DNA from: Gemmatirosa kalamazoonensis
GTDB lineage: Bacteria > Gemmatimonadota > Gemmatimonadetes > Gemmatimonadales > Gemmatimonadaceae
Reading direction: 5' to 3'
NCBI RefSeq assembly: GCF_000522985.1
Contig: NZ_CP007128.1
Coordinates: 310,001 to 374,000 of the forward strand
DNA: 64,000 nucleotides
The notes below the pieces were generated by a model. It searched no databases. It saw nothing but the letters and a program-made list of their open reading frames with translations, and was not told where the DNA came from. Every line of letters begins with the position of its first letter. Position 1 is the first letter of the stretch. This document shows positions 8,159 through 15,121 of the stretch, in pieces. The translations under genes and the position numbers were made by a program.

Positions 8159-9763
8159 TCACTTGTTGATGATGTCCTCGATCAGCTTGGCGACGCGCGG
8201 GTCCTTCGAGCGCGACAGCCAGAAGATCGCGTCCTTGCGGACGTCGGCGTTCTTCTCGGTACGCGCGATGTCGAGCAGCTTGTCGAACGCCGGCCCGGTG
8301 CCGCGCTGCTGATACACGAACACGAGCTGCTTCTTCATCTCGGGGTCCGTCGTCTTGTCGTAGAGCCCCACGAGCTGCTCCACCGGCGCCCCGCCCTGCC
8401 CCGCCCAGAACAGCGCCTGCTTCCGGAGCTCGATCGTCTCCTTCGGGTCGTTCGCGACGTCGAGCAGCCACCCGCCGCTCCCACGCCGGCGCGACGCGGC
8501 GAACAGCACCTTGTCCTTGAGATCGCGGTCCGTGAGCTTCGGGTAGAGCGTCCGCAGGAAGTCCATGTCCTCGGCCGTGCCGCGCTGACCGAGCCAGAAG
8601 ATCGCCTCGCCGCGGATCTCCGCGTCGACGTTCGACGTGGTGGCGATCTGGCGCAGCGTCTCGCGCCCGGCGGGCGTGTTCGACTGCGAGAGCGAGAACA
8701 CCGCCTGCTTCCGCACCTCGACGTCGCCGGAGTTCAGCGCGACGTCGCGCAGGAACTCCGCGGCCTTGTCGCCGCTCACGCGCGACAGCCAGAACACGGC
8801 CTCCTTGCGCACGTCGGTGTCGGGATCGTTGCGCGCCGCGTCGACGAGCATGTCGGCCGCCTCGGGCGTGTTCTTCCGCGCGATGAGGAAGACGGCCTTC
8901 TTGCGCAGCACCTCCGAGCACTTCTCGCGGTTCGCCATCACCTTCTTGAGCAGCGGCAGCGCGCGGTCGGCGTCCATCTGCATCAGCGCGTTCAGCGCGA
9001 TGACCTTCACGTCGTCGTCGTCGTCCGCGCAGTCGCTCGAGCGGCGCGACGACGAGCGGCCCATCGTGCGCGACGTCTCGCGCATGGCGCGGTCGGCGTC
9101 GCGCAGCGCGTCGCTCGTGGCGCGCACGCCCTCGTCGATGCCGGCGCGCGTCGCGGCGGCGGCGGTGGAGCGCGCCTCGGCGAGCGCCGCCTGCACGCTC
9201 GGGTCGCGCAGCGCGTCCGCCGTGGCCGCGGTCGCGGCGCGCGCCGCGTCGGCCGCGACGGCGGTCGCCGCGCGCACCACGTCACCGACCGCCGCAACGA
9301 TGCCGAGGCTGTCCGCGCGCTTCTCGACCGTCTCCGCGCACTGCGCGTCGCCGCGCCGCGCGAGCTCGCCGCAGATGCGCGTGTCGAGCGACGCCGACTG
9401 GCTGCGGTACGCGTCGCTCCCCTTGTCCTTCAGCCGCGCGAGCGCGGCGCGGGCGCTCCGCAGCTCGTTCGTGCCGCCGACGCGGTAGAGCGCGAACGCC
9501 CGCCAGTAGAGCGCGTCGCTCGCCTGCGACGAGCCGGGGAAGCGCTCGTCGATGCGCTGCAGCAGCTCGGCGGCGCGCTTGTAGTCGCCGCGCGCGATCG
9601 CGTCGCGGCCCGCGCGGTAGAGCGCATCGGCGGAATCCTGCTTCGCGTGCGGCGCGACGATCGCGCGCGGCGCGCTGGCGTTAGGCGCGCTGGCGGCCGC
9701 CGGTGCGGGCGCTCCCGCGAGCGCCAGCGCGCCAGCCGCGACGAGGTGGGTCAGCAGCATCAT
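8159..9763 (-). CDS. Exported HEAT-repeat protein (long)
   Basis: A 534-residue protein with an N-terminal signal peptide ending around PAAASA. Residues ~45-115 look like tetratricopeptide-type helices (a YRAGRDAIARGDYKRAAELL segment). An Ala-rich helical region follows (150-240), and then a run of HEAT repeats from ~270 to the end, with recurring AVFWLSR, AVFSLSQ, AIFWLGQ, ALFWAGQ and AIFWLSR motifs. It is transcribed after the anti-sigma gene with a 42-base gap and before a shorter HEAT paralogue. No enzyme motif is present. Protein-protein binding outside the cytoplasmic membrane is the likely job. Confidence 0.87.
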   Translation of the reverse strand: MMLLTHLVAAGALALAGAPAPAAASAPNASAPRAIVAPHAKQDSADALYRAGRDAIARGDYKRAAELLQRIDERFPGSSQASDALYWRAFALYRVGGTNELRSARAALARLKDKGSDAYRSQSASLDTRICGELARRGDAQCAETVEKRADSLGIVAAVGDVVRAATAVAADAARAATAATADALRDPSVQAALAEARSTAAAATRAGIDEGVRATSDALRDADRAMRETSRTMGRSSSRRSSDCADDDDDVKVIALNALMQMDADRALPLLKKVMANREKCSEVLRKKAVFLIARKNTPEAADMLVDAARNDPDTDVRKEAVFWLSRVSGDKAAEFLRDVALNSGDVEVRKQAVFSLSQSNTPAGRETLRQIATTSNVDAEIRGEAIFWLGQRGTAEDMDFLRTLYPKLTDRDLKDKVLFAASRRRGSGGWLLDVANDPKETIELRKQALFWAGQGGAPVEQLVGLYDKTTDPEMKKQLVFVYQQRGTGPAFDKLLDIARTEKNADVRKDAIFWLSRSKDPRVAKLIEDIINK

Positions 9764-9805
9764 GGGGACGGTCTCCCGGAATTGGATACGGTGTCGTGTC
9801 GATCG

Positions 9806-10729
9806 TCAGTCGGTGCCCGCGGGCACCAGGGTGCGAAGCCGCGGCAGCAGCTGGGCGCTGCGCAGCGTGCCGTCGATGAGCTGCCGCTCGGTGCGGCGCG
9901 ACGGCGGGCCGGCGACGGAGTCGCGTCCCGCGATGTCGTTGGGCGGCGCGAGACGCGCCACCTCGGAGAGCACCAGCTCGAGGTCCTCGAGCAGCCGCCG
10001 CCGCCGCGGATCGCTCGCCGCGGGCGAGTCGAGCAGCAGCCGCGTGTCGCCGAGCAGCGGGCGGGCCCACGCGGCGAGCCGCGTGTCCATGGCCGCGTCC
10101 ACGGTGTCGGCGCGGTACGAGACGAGCAGCGCCTCGGCCTGCGCGAAGTGGCGCAGCACCGCGACGTCGTAGGCGTCGGAGACGGCGCGATCGTCGCCGG
10201 GCGAGCGGCCCGGCGTCCGGAGCGTGGCCGTCGCGAGACGCGTCGTGCGCGGCGCGTCGGCCGACGGCTCGGTGGCCGTGTCGGGTGCCGCGGTCGCCGT
10301 GTCGGGCGTCGCCGTGTCGCGGGCCGCGCTCGGCGTCGACGTCGGCGCCGTGCTGGCGACGCGCGTCGCGGTCGAGTCGCCGCTCGCGACCTGTCCCTGC
10401 CCCCACCACCGACCGATGCCGACGCCGGTGGCGAGGAAGATCGCGGCCGCGGCCGCGACGGCCCACAGCCCGCGGCGACGCGCCGCGCGGTCAGCGCGGA
10501 CGTCGGCGAGGCGAATCACGTCCACCGCCGGGGCGGGCGTGGTGTCGACGGCCTGCGGCGCGCGGGCGGCCACGATGGCCTGCCACATCGCGTCGCGCGG
10601 CACGGTCGGCGGGGGAGCGTTGTACTCGCGCGCCGTGTCGGCGATCAGGCGATCGAGGCCGTCGCTCGGCCACGCATCGCCGCCGCCGAAGTCGGGCGCG
10701 TCGGAGCTGGTGTCGTCGTTCCACGTCAT
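9806..10729 (-). CDS. Putative anti-sigma factor, single membrane helix
   Basis: A 307-residue protein whose start codon overlaps the sigma-factor stop (ATGA), the typical arrangement of an ECF sigma and its anti-sigma. Residues 1-85 are cytoplasmic, one membrane helix spans about 88-106, and ~200 residues lie outside, beginning with a Thr/Ala/Ser-rich stretch and ending in a helical region. The zinc-binding HxxxCxxC motif of ZAS anti-sigma factors is absent; the cytoplasmic part has no cysteine. The assignment therefore rests on position and topology. An upstream extension of this frame through the sigma gene is a shadow. Confidence 0.75.
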   Translation of the reverse strand: MTWNDDTSSDAPDFGGGDAWPSDGLDRLIADTAREYNAPPPTVPRDAMWQAIVAARAPQAVDTTPAPAVDVIRLADVRADRAARRRGLWAVAAAAAIFLATGVGIGRWWGQGQVASGDSTATRVASTAPTSTPSAARDTATPDTATAAPDTATEPSADAPRTTRLATATLRTPGRSPGDDRAVSDAYDVAVLRHFAQAEALLVSYRADTVDAAMDTRLAAWARPLLGDTRLLLDSPAASDPRRRRLLEDLELVLSEVARLAPPNDIAGRDSVAGPPSRRTERQLIDGTLRSAQLLPRLRTLVPAGTD

Positions 10730-11268
10730 GAGACCCACTCTCCCGCGAAGTCCGCGAGTGCGGTGCGGAGCTTCGCTCTGGCTCTGAACAGCTGCGCCTT
10801 CGACGTCCCCGGCTGGATGCCGAGCGTCTGGGCGATCTCCTCGTGCGTGTAGCCTTCCACGTCGTGCATCACGAACACGGTGCGGTAGCCCTCGGGGAGC
10901 GCGTCGACCGCTTGGCGGAGCCGCTCCTTGAGGTCCGGCTCCGACGTGCGAGCCGTCGTCCCGACCGTCAGCGCGTCGTCGAGCTGGGTCTCGCGCGAGC
11001 GCCACCGCTTGACCTTGCGCAGCCCGTTCAGGGCGACCGACACGCCGATGGCGTGCAGCCACGTCCCGAGCGACGAATCGCCGCGGAAGCTCCCCAACCG
11101 GTCGAACGCCCGCACGAAGGTCTCCTGGGTGAAGTCGCGCGCCAGCTCCTCGTCCCCCGCCAGCCGGTAGGCCAGTCGGTAGACGCGGTCGACGTGCTGG
11201 TCGTAGAGGGCGCGCTGGGCCGCCATGTCGCCGGCGACGGCGCGCGCGATGAGGTTCGGTTCGGTCAC
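10726..11268 (-). CDS. ECF RNA polymerase sigma factor (RpoE type)
   Basis: A 180-residue sigma-70 family protein of usual ECF length. Region 2 is visible at about residues 15-80 (LYDQHVDRVYRLAYRLAG, then DFTQETFVRAF) and region 4 at about 120-175 (LPEGYRTVFVMHDVEGYTH, then the helix-turn-helix IAQTLGIQPGTSKAQLFRAR). It leads an operon with a membrane anti-sigma and two exported HEAT proteins, which suggests an envelope signal. A possible ECF-type promoter lies about 50 bases upstream, which would give autoregulation. Confidence 0.95.
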   Translation of the reverse strand: MTEPNLIARAVAGDMAAQRALYDQHVDRVYRLAYRLAGDEELARDFTQETFVRAFDRLGSFRGDSSLGTWLHAIGVSVALNGLRKVKRWRSRETQLDDALTVGTTARTSEPDLKERLRQAVDALPEGYRTVFVMHDVEGYTHEEIAQTLGIQPGTSKAQLFRARAKLRTALADFAGEWVS

Positions 11269-11318
11269 TCGACCCTGGCTGGGATGGGGCCGCTCCTCTC
11301 GGTAGCGGCCGACCCTCT

Positions 11319-11345
11319 GACACGAGGGGCCCGGAAACGGTTGCG
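11319..11345 (-). promoter_or_regulatory. Possible ECF-type autoregulatory promoter
   Basis: On the minus strand the sequence reads GCAACC, then 14 bases, then CGTGTC. The AAC core at -35 and CGT(G)TC at -10 resemble ECF promoters, although the spacing is a little short. It lies about 50 bases before the sigma start. A 7-bp hairpin (11288-11294 with 11304-11310) falls between it and the start codon. This is pattern matching only. Confidence 0.35.
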
Positions 11346-11569
11346 CGGCGCGGCCGGCGGGGCCAGAGGCGGGCGCGCGGGGTGGGACGCGCGTCGACGT
11401 GGTCAGGCGCGCGTTCGAAAGGTACGACGGCGGCGCGGCCCGGGTGTCACGCGCGAGGCGGGGGGAGACGCGAAGGGCGGCGACGTCGTTCGCGTACGTT
11501 CACGCGTCGACGTGCCGCCCCTCTCGTTGTTTCTACTCTACGCGAGCCGTCTACCTAGTGCTCCGGTCG
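11346..11569. other. Intergenic stretch with an imperfect long stem
   Basis: No convincing gene is present. A bulged inverted repeat pairs GGGCGGCGACGTCG (11476-11489) with its near complement at about 11504-11520. It lies 3' of the decayed secreted-protein copy and resembles the perfect stem downstream of the intact gene (12281-12317), so it appears to be the duplicated version of that terminator. Confidence 0.5.
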
Positions 11570-11608
11570 CGGCGGGCGCACCGACACAGCTTCGGTGCAC
11601 GCCCGCCG
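11570..11608 (-). terminator. Hairpin directly after the decayed gene
   Basis: CGGCGGGCG with CACCGA (11570-11584) pairs with TCGGTGCACGCCCGCCG (11592-11608), leaving a two-base bulge and a 7-base loop. It begins 2 bases beyond the stop of the minus-strand frame at 11610. Confidence 0.65.
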
Positions 11609-11609
11609 A

Positions 11610-11972
11610 TCAGAACCCGAGCTCGGTACAACCTGGCCCGTAGTTCTGGCCGGGCTCCGCCGAGTTATCGAACCCGTGCAGGAACGTCACCACGGTGGTG
11701 GTCGCGACGGCGATCGAGGTGGTCACCGAGTTGGTGCCGCCCTTCGGGAGGTAGACGTTCACGTTGGCCCCCGGGAGCGGCGTCGCGCCGTAGACGCACA
11801 TCAGCCAGACGTCCGACGGGTGCGTGTTGTCGATCTGCAGCGGCCCCGTGGAGATGGTTTGGTCGGTGCAGTTCGCCGCGTTGCCGGCGTCGGGGATGTT
11901 CTCGTCGTAGGGGTTCACGTCGCCGGCGAGGTGGATCGCGCCGAGGGGGCTGCCATGAAAGGCGGCGGTCAT
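11610..11972 (-). pseudogene. Decayed copy of the secreted lipoprotein gene
   Basis: A 120-codon frame from ATG 11972 that lines up with the second half of the neighbour at 12387-13046: VWLMCVYG against IWLMCFNG, IPDAG..NCTD against IPDGG..NCND, and VVTFLHGFDNSA against TVTMMYGRDNTA. The frame stays open upstream to a TAA at 12084-12086 and reads LRICVANGSN, matching LRVCVANGTP. The part that should encode the lipoprotein signal and the N-terminal domain is missing and there is no good start codon. A shared CGCAAGGGTC block precedes both genes. I read it as a tandem duplicate with an internal deletion; a short intact secreted fragment is less likely. Confidence 0.65.
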
Positions 11973-12083
11973 GTTGCTGCCGTTCGCGACGCAGATCCTG
12001 AGCGTGCCCGACGGCTGGTCACGGTGTTGGTGACATATGAACCACGCAAGGGTCAGTCGAGATTCTTCCTCTGAGCTTGCACG

Positions 12084-12280
12084 TTAGGCGTTAGGCGGTC
12101 TCTGCCGTCCTGTCACGGGCGTGGCTCGCGATCCAGGTGCCGAGGTCGCCGCTGGTCGCGATCACGACCGCCGGCCTGGGGCATGTGCCTAACGACGGCC
12201 GGCGGAGCCGCGGAAGCTCGTGCGCCGGGACGCCGGGCGATTACCGCGTCGGACTGCGCGCAGCAGACGCCGGCGAACGC
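12084..12280. other. Intergenic stretch with tandem octamer
   Basis: No gene is seen. Two overlapping copies of CGTTAGGC (12082-12096) stand at its left edge, the only place in the window where the dispersed octamer is tandem. A further copy in the opposite orientation lies at 12187. Confidence 0.6.
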
Positions 12281-12317
12281 GAGAGGCGGCGACGTCGTGT
12301 CGACGTCGCCGCCTCTC
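12281..12317 (-). terminator. Perfect 17-bp hairpin after the lipoprotein gene
   Basis: GAGAGGCGGCGACGTCG (12281-12297) pairs perfectly with 12301-12317 around a TGT loop, about 70 bases past the stop of the minus-strand gene. No T-tract follows, as is common in GC-rich genomes. Confidence 0.75.
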
Positions 12318-12386
12318 CAGCCAGCCCGGGACTCGCCCGGGACTCGGTCCGGACCGTCCGCGCGCTCTACGCGCGCGAACGACGCG

Positions 12387-13046
12387 CTACAGGAAGCACT
12401 GTCCGATGTCGGCCGTGTTGTCGCGGCCGTACATCATGGTCACCGTGGTGGTGTTCCCAGCGGTCACGTTGGCGCTCACCGTGGTCGGGCTCGAGTCGTG
12501 GTAGACGCCGTTGGGGCCCGACACGAGGCTCCCGCCATTGAAGCACATCAGCCAGATGGAGCTGCCGTCCGGATCCCCCGTGACCTCGGCCGCGCCGACG
12601 GAGACGACCGCGTCGTTGCAGTTCGTGCCGCCAACCGCTCTGCCGCCATCGGGGATGCCAAGGCTGAACGCGCCGGCGTCACCGGTGAAGGCGACGTTCC
12701 CGAGTCCGCTGCCTGCCGGCGTGCCGTTCGCCACGCAGACCCGCAGCGTGCCGGTCTGGACCGTGGGGCTGCACGGCCCCATGAAGTCCAGCTCGTGTCC
12801 CGCCTTCGGCGTGCCGTTGTTCAGGAAGTGCCCATTGAGCCCGCCGACGGCGATCGTGAGCTCGATGTAGTGCGTGGTGCCGGCGCGGCCGGCGGCGTGA
12901 CAGATCGTGACCTTTGGTGCTCCGCCGGCGGCGAGCGATGCGGCGCCGGGCTGGAGGGTCGGGGGTGAGACCGAGTCACCGCACGCGACGGTGATGGCGG
13001 TGGCTACGGCGGAGAGCGCGTAGAGGGCGAGTCGGACGGGACGCAT
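12387..13046 (-). CDS. Secreted lipoprotein with ICH-type repeat domain
   Basis: A 219-residue exported protein. The signal peptide ends at a lipobox-like TVAC, so residue 22 or so would be the lipidated cysteine. Residues ~45-90 hold a KVTICHAAG segment ending in GPC, a motif known from many secreted bacterial proteins of unknown function. A second domain with LRVCVANG, NCND and WLMCFNG cysteines follows, plausibly two disulphides. The C-terminal part is rich in Thr/Val beta strands. I know of no enzymatic role. A truncated tandem copy lies just downstream, and a 25-base hairpin sits in the leader. Confidence 0.8.
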   Translation of the reverse strand: MRPVRLALYALSAVATAITVACGDSVSPPTLQPGAASLAAGGAPKVTICHAAGRAGTTHYIELTIAVGGLNGHFLNNGTPKAGHELDFMGPCSPTVQTGTLRVCVANGTPAGSGLGNVAFTGDAGAFSLGIPDGGRAVGGTNCNDAVVSVGAAEVTGDPDGSSIWLMCFNGGSLVSGPNGVYHDSSPTTVSANVTAGNTTTVTMMYGRDNTADIGQCFL

Positions 13047-13077
13047 CGGTGGGACCTCCAGCGGGGTGGGGACCTCT

Positions 13078-13102
13078 GCGTCGCACCGGGGAGGTGCGAC
13101 GC
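13078..13102 (-). promoter_or_regulatory. Leader hairpin upstream of the lipoprotein gene
   Basis: A perfect 10-bp stem, GCGTCGCACC (13078-13087) with GGTGCGACGC (13093-13102) around a 5-base loop, lies 31-56 bases before the start codon. A regulatory or mRNA-stabilising role is possible; the sequence does not decide. Confidence 0.45.
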
Positions 13103-13206
13103 CACAGCGCGTCGGACATCGACTTCATGACGGTAGCGTGACGGTGTCAGCCATGCGCGAAACCCGCAAGGGTCGGCTGAGCCCGCGTTAGGCAGCCCCA
13201 GCCATA

Positions 13207-14658
13207 TCAGGGGCGGAGCTGCCCCCGCGCCCGCGCCGCCGCGTCGAGCGAGTCGTAGACGGCCTTCCGCCACAGCGTACGCGGCGCGATCTCGGGGCCG
13301 AGCTCGAGCAGGGCATCCGTGGCCCGATCGTAGCGCGGCCAGCGCGGCAGCCGACCCCCGTTCGGCGGCCCGTTCGGGTCGGCGCTCGTCGCGAAGCTGA
13401 CCCAGTAGTCGCTCATCGCCTCGGCGAGCGTGGAGTCGTATGCGGCGCGGCCGGCCGAGGCCTGCAGCGGATGCGGACGGCCGAACACGAACGTGATCTC
13501 CGAGCTGTGGTACGCGCCGCGCGCCCGGCTCGCGCTGTCCTCGCCGACGCGCGAGTAGATGTAGAGCCACGTCGGCACGCGCGTCGACGCGAGGCGCCCG
13601 AACGTGCGCGAGGGCGCGCCCATCCACTCGTCCCCCTCGTCGCGGTTGCTGCCGACGATCACGGGCACCCGGTTCGCCGTGCCTAACGACAGCGCCGAGT
13701 CCACCGGGTGCGGCAGCACCCAGCCATCGACGACCGGCCAGTGCACCGGCGTGCCGGGGCGCGCCAGCCGTCCCGACGCGGCGAGCACGCTCTCGGCGCT
13801 CGCCGCGCGGAGCCGCGCCAGCGCGTCGGCGCCGTCGCCGTGGATGCCTAACGAATCGGCGAGCTGCCGCCCGGTCGCCTCGCCCTCGCTCAGCCGCGAG
13901 ATGCCGACGCCGACGCCGGTGCCGCTCTCCATGATCGCGCGCTGGAACAGCCCCGCGGCGAGCGGCGACGCGACGAGCGACCCGACGCTCATGCCGCCCG
14001 CGCTCTCGCCGAAGATGGTGACGCGCGACGGATCGCCGCCGAAGCGCGCGATGTTGCGCTTCACCCACTGCAGCGCGGCGATCTGGTCGAGCAGCCCGTA
14101 GTTCCCCGCGCTGTGATGCGGCGACTCCGCGGCGAGCGCCGGGTGCGCCATGAAGCCGAACGGCCCGAGGCGGTAGTTCAGCGTGACGACGACCACCCCC
14201 TTCCTGGCGAGCGGCGCGCCGTCGTGTCGCTCCTCGCCGCCGAAGCCGGCGAAGAAGCCGCCGCCGTGGATCCACACCATGACCGGCCGGCGGCCGCCTA
14301 ACGACGTGGTCCACACGTTGAGGTACAGGCAGTCCTCCGACACGCCCGCCGCGTACGGGTCGATGTCGGCGTAGGGCTGCCCCTGCATGCAGTTGTGGCC
14401 GAGCCGGTCGGCCTTGCGCACGCCGGTCCACCGCGCGGCGCGCCGCGGCGGCCTCCAGCGGCCCGCGCCGACCGGCGGCGCGGCGTACGGCACGCCGCGG
14501 AACACGAGCACGTCGCTCGCCGAGTCGACGGTACCTTCGAGCACGCCGGTGTCGACGGTGACGCGTGGGGCGGGTGCGGCGAGCGGACGCGCGGCGATCG
14601 CGAGGCACGCGGCGATCGGCGCGAGGGCGACGGCGAGGCGGCGGTGGGAGGTGCGCAT
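13207..14658 (-). CDS. Type-B carboxylesterase, exported
   Basis: A 483-residue alpha/beta hydrolase of the carboxylesterase/cholinesterase family. ATG 14658 was chosen because it opens a good signal peptide; the frame extends upstream but only through unlike sequence. The nucleophile elbow is GESAGG (FGESAGGMSVGSL), the oxyanion-hole HGGGF lies before it (VMVWIHGGGFF), and a SEDCLYLNV signature is present. The acid and histidine are most likely in the SNRDEGDEW and later YHSSE regions. It would hydrolyse esters outside the cytoplasm. It is divergent from the truncated haemoglobin gene with only 67 bases between. Confidence 0.9.
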   Translation of the reverse strand: MRTSHRRLAVALAPIAACLAIAARPLAAPAPRVTVDTGVLEGTVDSASDVLVFRGVPYAAPPVGAGRWRPPRRAARWTGVRKADRLGHNCMQGQPYADIDPYAAGVSEDCLYLNVWTTSLGGRRPVMVWIHGGGFFAGFGGEERHDGAPLARKGVVVVTLNYRLGPFGFMAHPALAAESPHHSAGNYGLLDQIAALQWVKRNIARFGGDPSRVTIFGESAGGMSVGSLVASPLAAGLFQRAIMESGTGVGVGISRLSEGEATGRQLADSLGIHGDGADALARLRAASAESVLAASGRLARPGTPVHWPVVDGWVLPHPVDSALSLGTANRVPVIVGSNRDEGDEWMGAPSRTFGRLASTRVPTWLYIYSRVGEDSASRARGAYHSSEITFVFGRPHPLQASAGRAAYDSTLAEAMSDYWVSFATSADPNGPPNGGRLPRWPRYDRATDALLELGPEIAPRTLWRKAVYDSLDAAARARGQLRP

Positions 14659-14725
14659 GCGGTCATGCTGCACGCCGGTGCGACGCTCCACAAGCCGGCG
14701 CGACGACGTGGTATGTTTCGACAGG

Positions 14726-15118
14726 ATGAACACATCGACTGCCACGCACTACGAGTTGCTCGGCGGCGACGCCGGCGTCCGCCGCCTCGTCGACCGCTTC
14801 TACGACCTGATGGACACCGCCCCCGAGGCGGCGACGATCCGCCGGCTCCACGCGGCGAGCCTGAAGGCGTCGCGCGAGAAGCTGTACATGTTCCTCACCG
14901 GGTGGACCGGCGGACCGCCGATCTACGCCGAGGCGCGGGGTCACCCGCGGCTCCGCATGCGGCACTTCCCGTTCTCGATCGGCGCGAAGGAGCGCGACGA
15001 GTGGCTGTGGTGCATGGACCGCGCGCTCGACGAGCAGGAGATGCCGGGCGAGGTGCGCGAGCACCTGCGCGGGCGGCTGCACGCGCTCGCCGATCACATG
15101 CGCAATCGAGAGGAGTGA
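14726..15118 (+). CDS. glbO: Truncated haemoglobin, group 2 (trHbO-like)
   Basis: A 130-residue protein of normal length for group 2 truncated haemoglobins. Recognisable pieces are the N-terminal ELLGGDAGVRRLVDRFYDLM, the YMFLTGWTGGPPIYAE segment and HPRLRMRHFPFSIG, in which the histidine before FPF is the probable proximal haem ligand, followed by the DEWLWCMDRAL helix. Group 2 globins are linked to oxygen or peroxide/nitrosative chemistry. Its stop is three bases from the stop of the convergent regulator gene, with no room for a terminator. Confidence 0.93.
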   Translation: MNTSTATHYELLGGDAGVRRLVDRFYDLMDTAPEAATIRRLHAASLKASREKLYMFLTGWTGGPPIYAEARGHPRLRMRHFPFSIGAKERDEWLWCMDRALDEQEMPGEVREHLRGRLHALADHMRNREE

Positions 15119-15121
15119 CGC

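Noticed and set aside
9806-11323. A 505-codon frame joining anti-sigma and sequence opposite the sigma gene
   Set aside because: The upstream part overlaps the sigma gene in another frame and is low-complexity. The real start at 10729 overlaps the sigma stop.
12082-12096. TTAGGC resembles the nematode telomere repeat, here in tandem
   Set aside because: Copies are dispersed single octamers with a fixed CG before TTAGGC; only this one site has two in a row. It is not a telomere.
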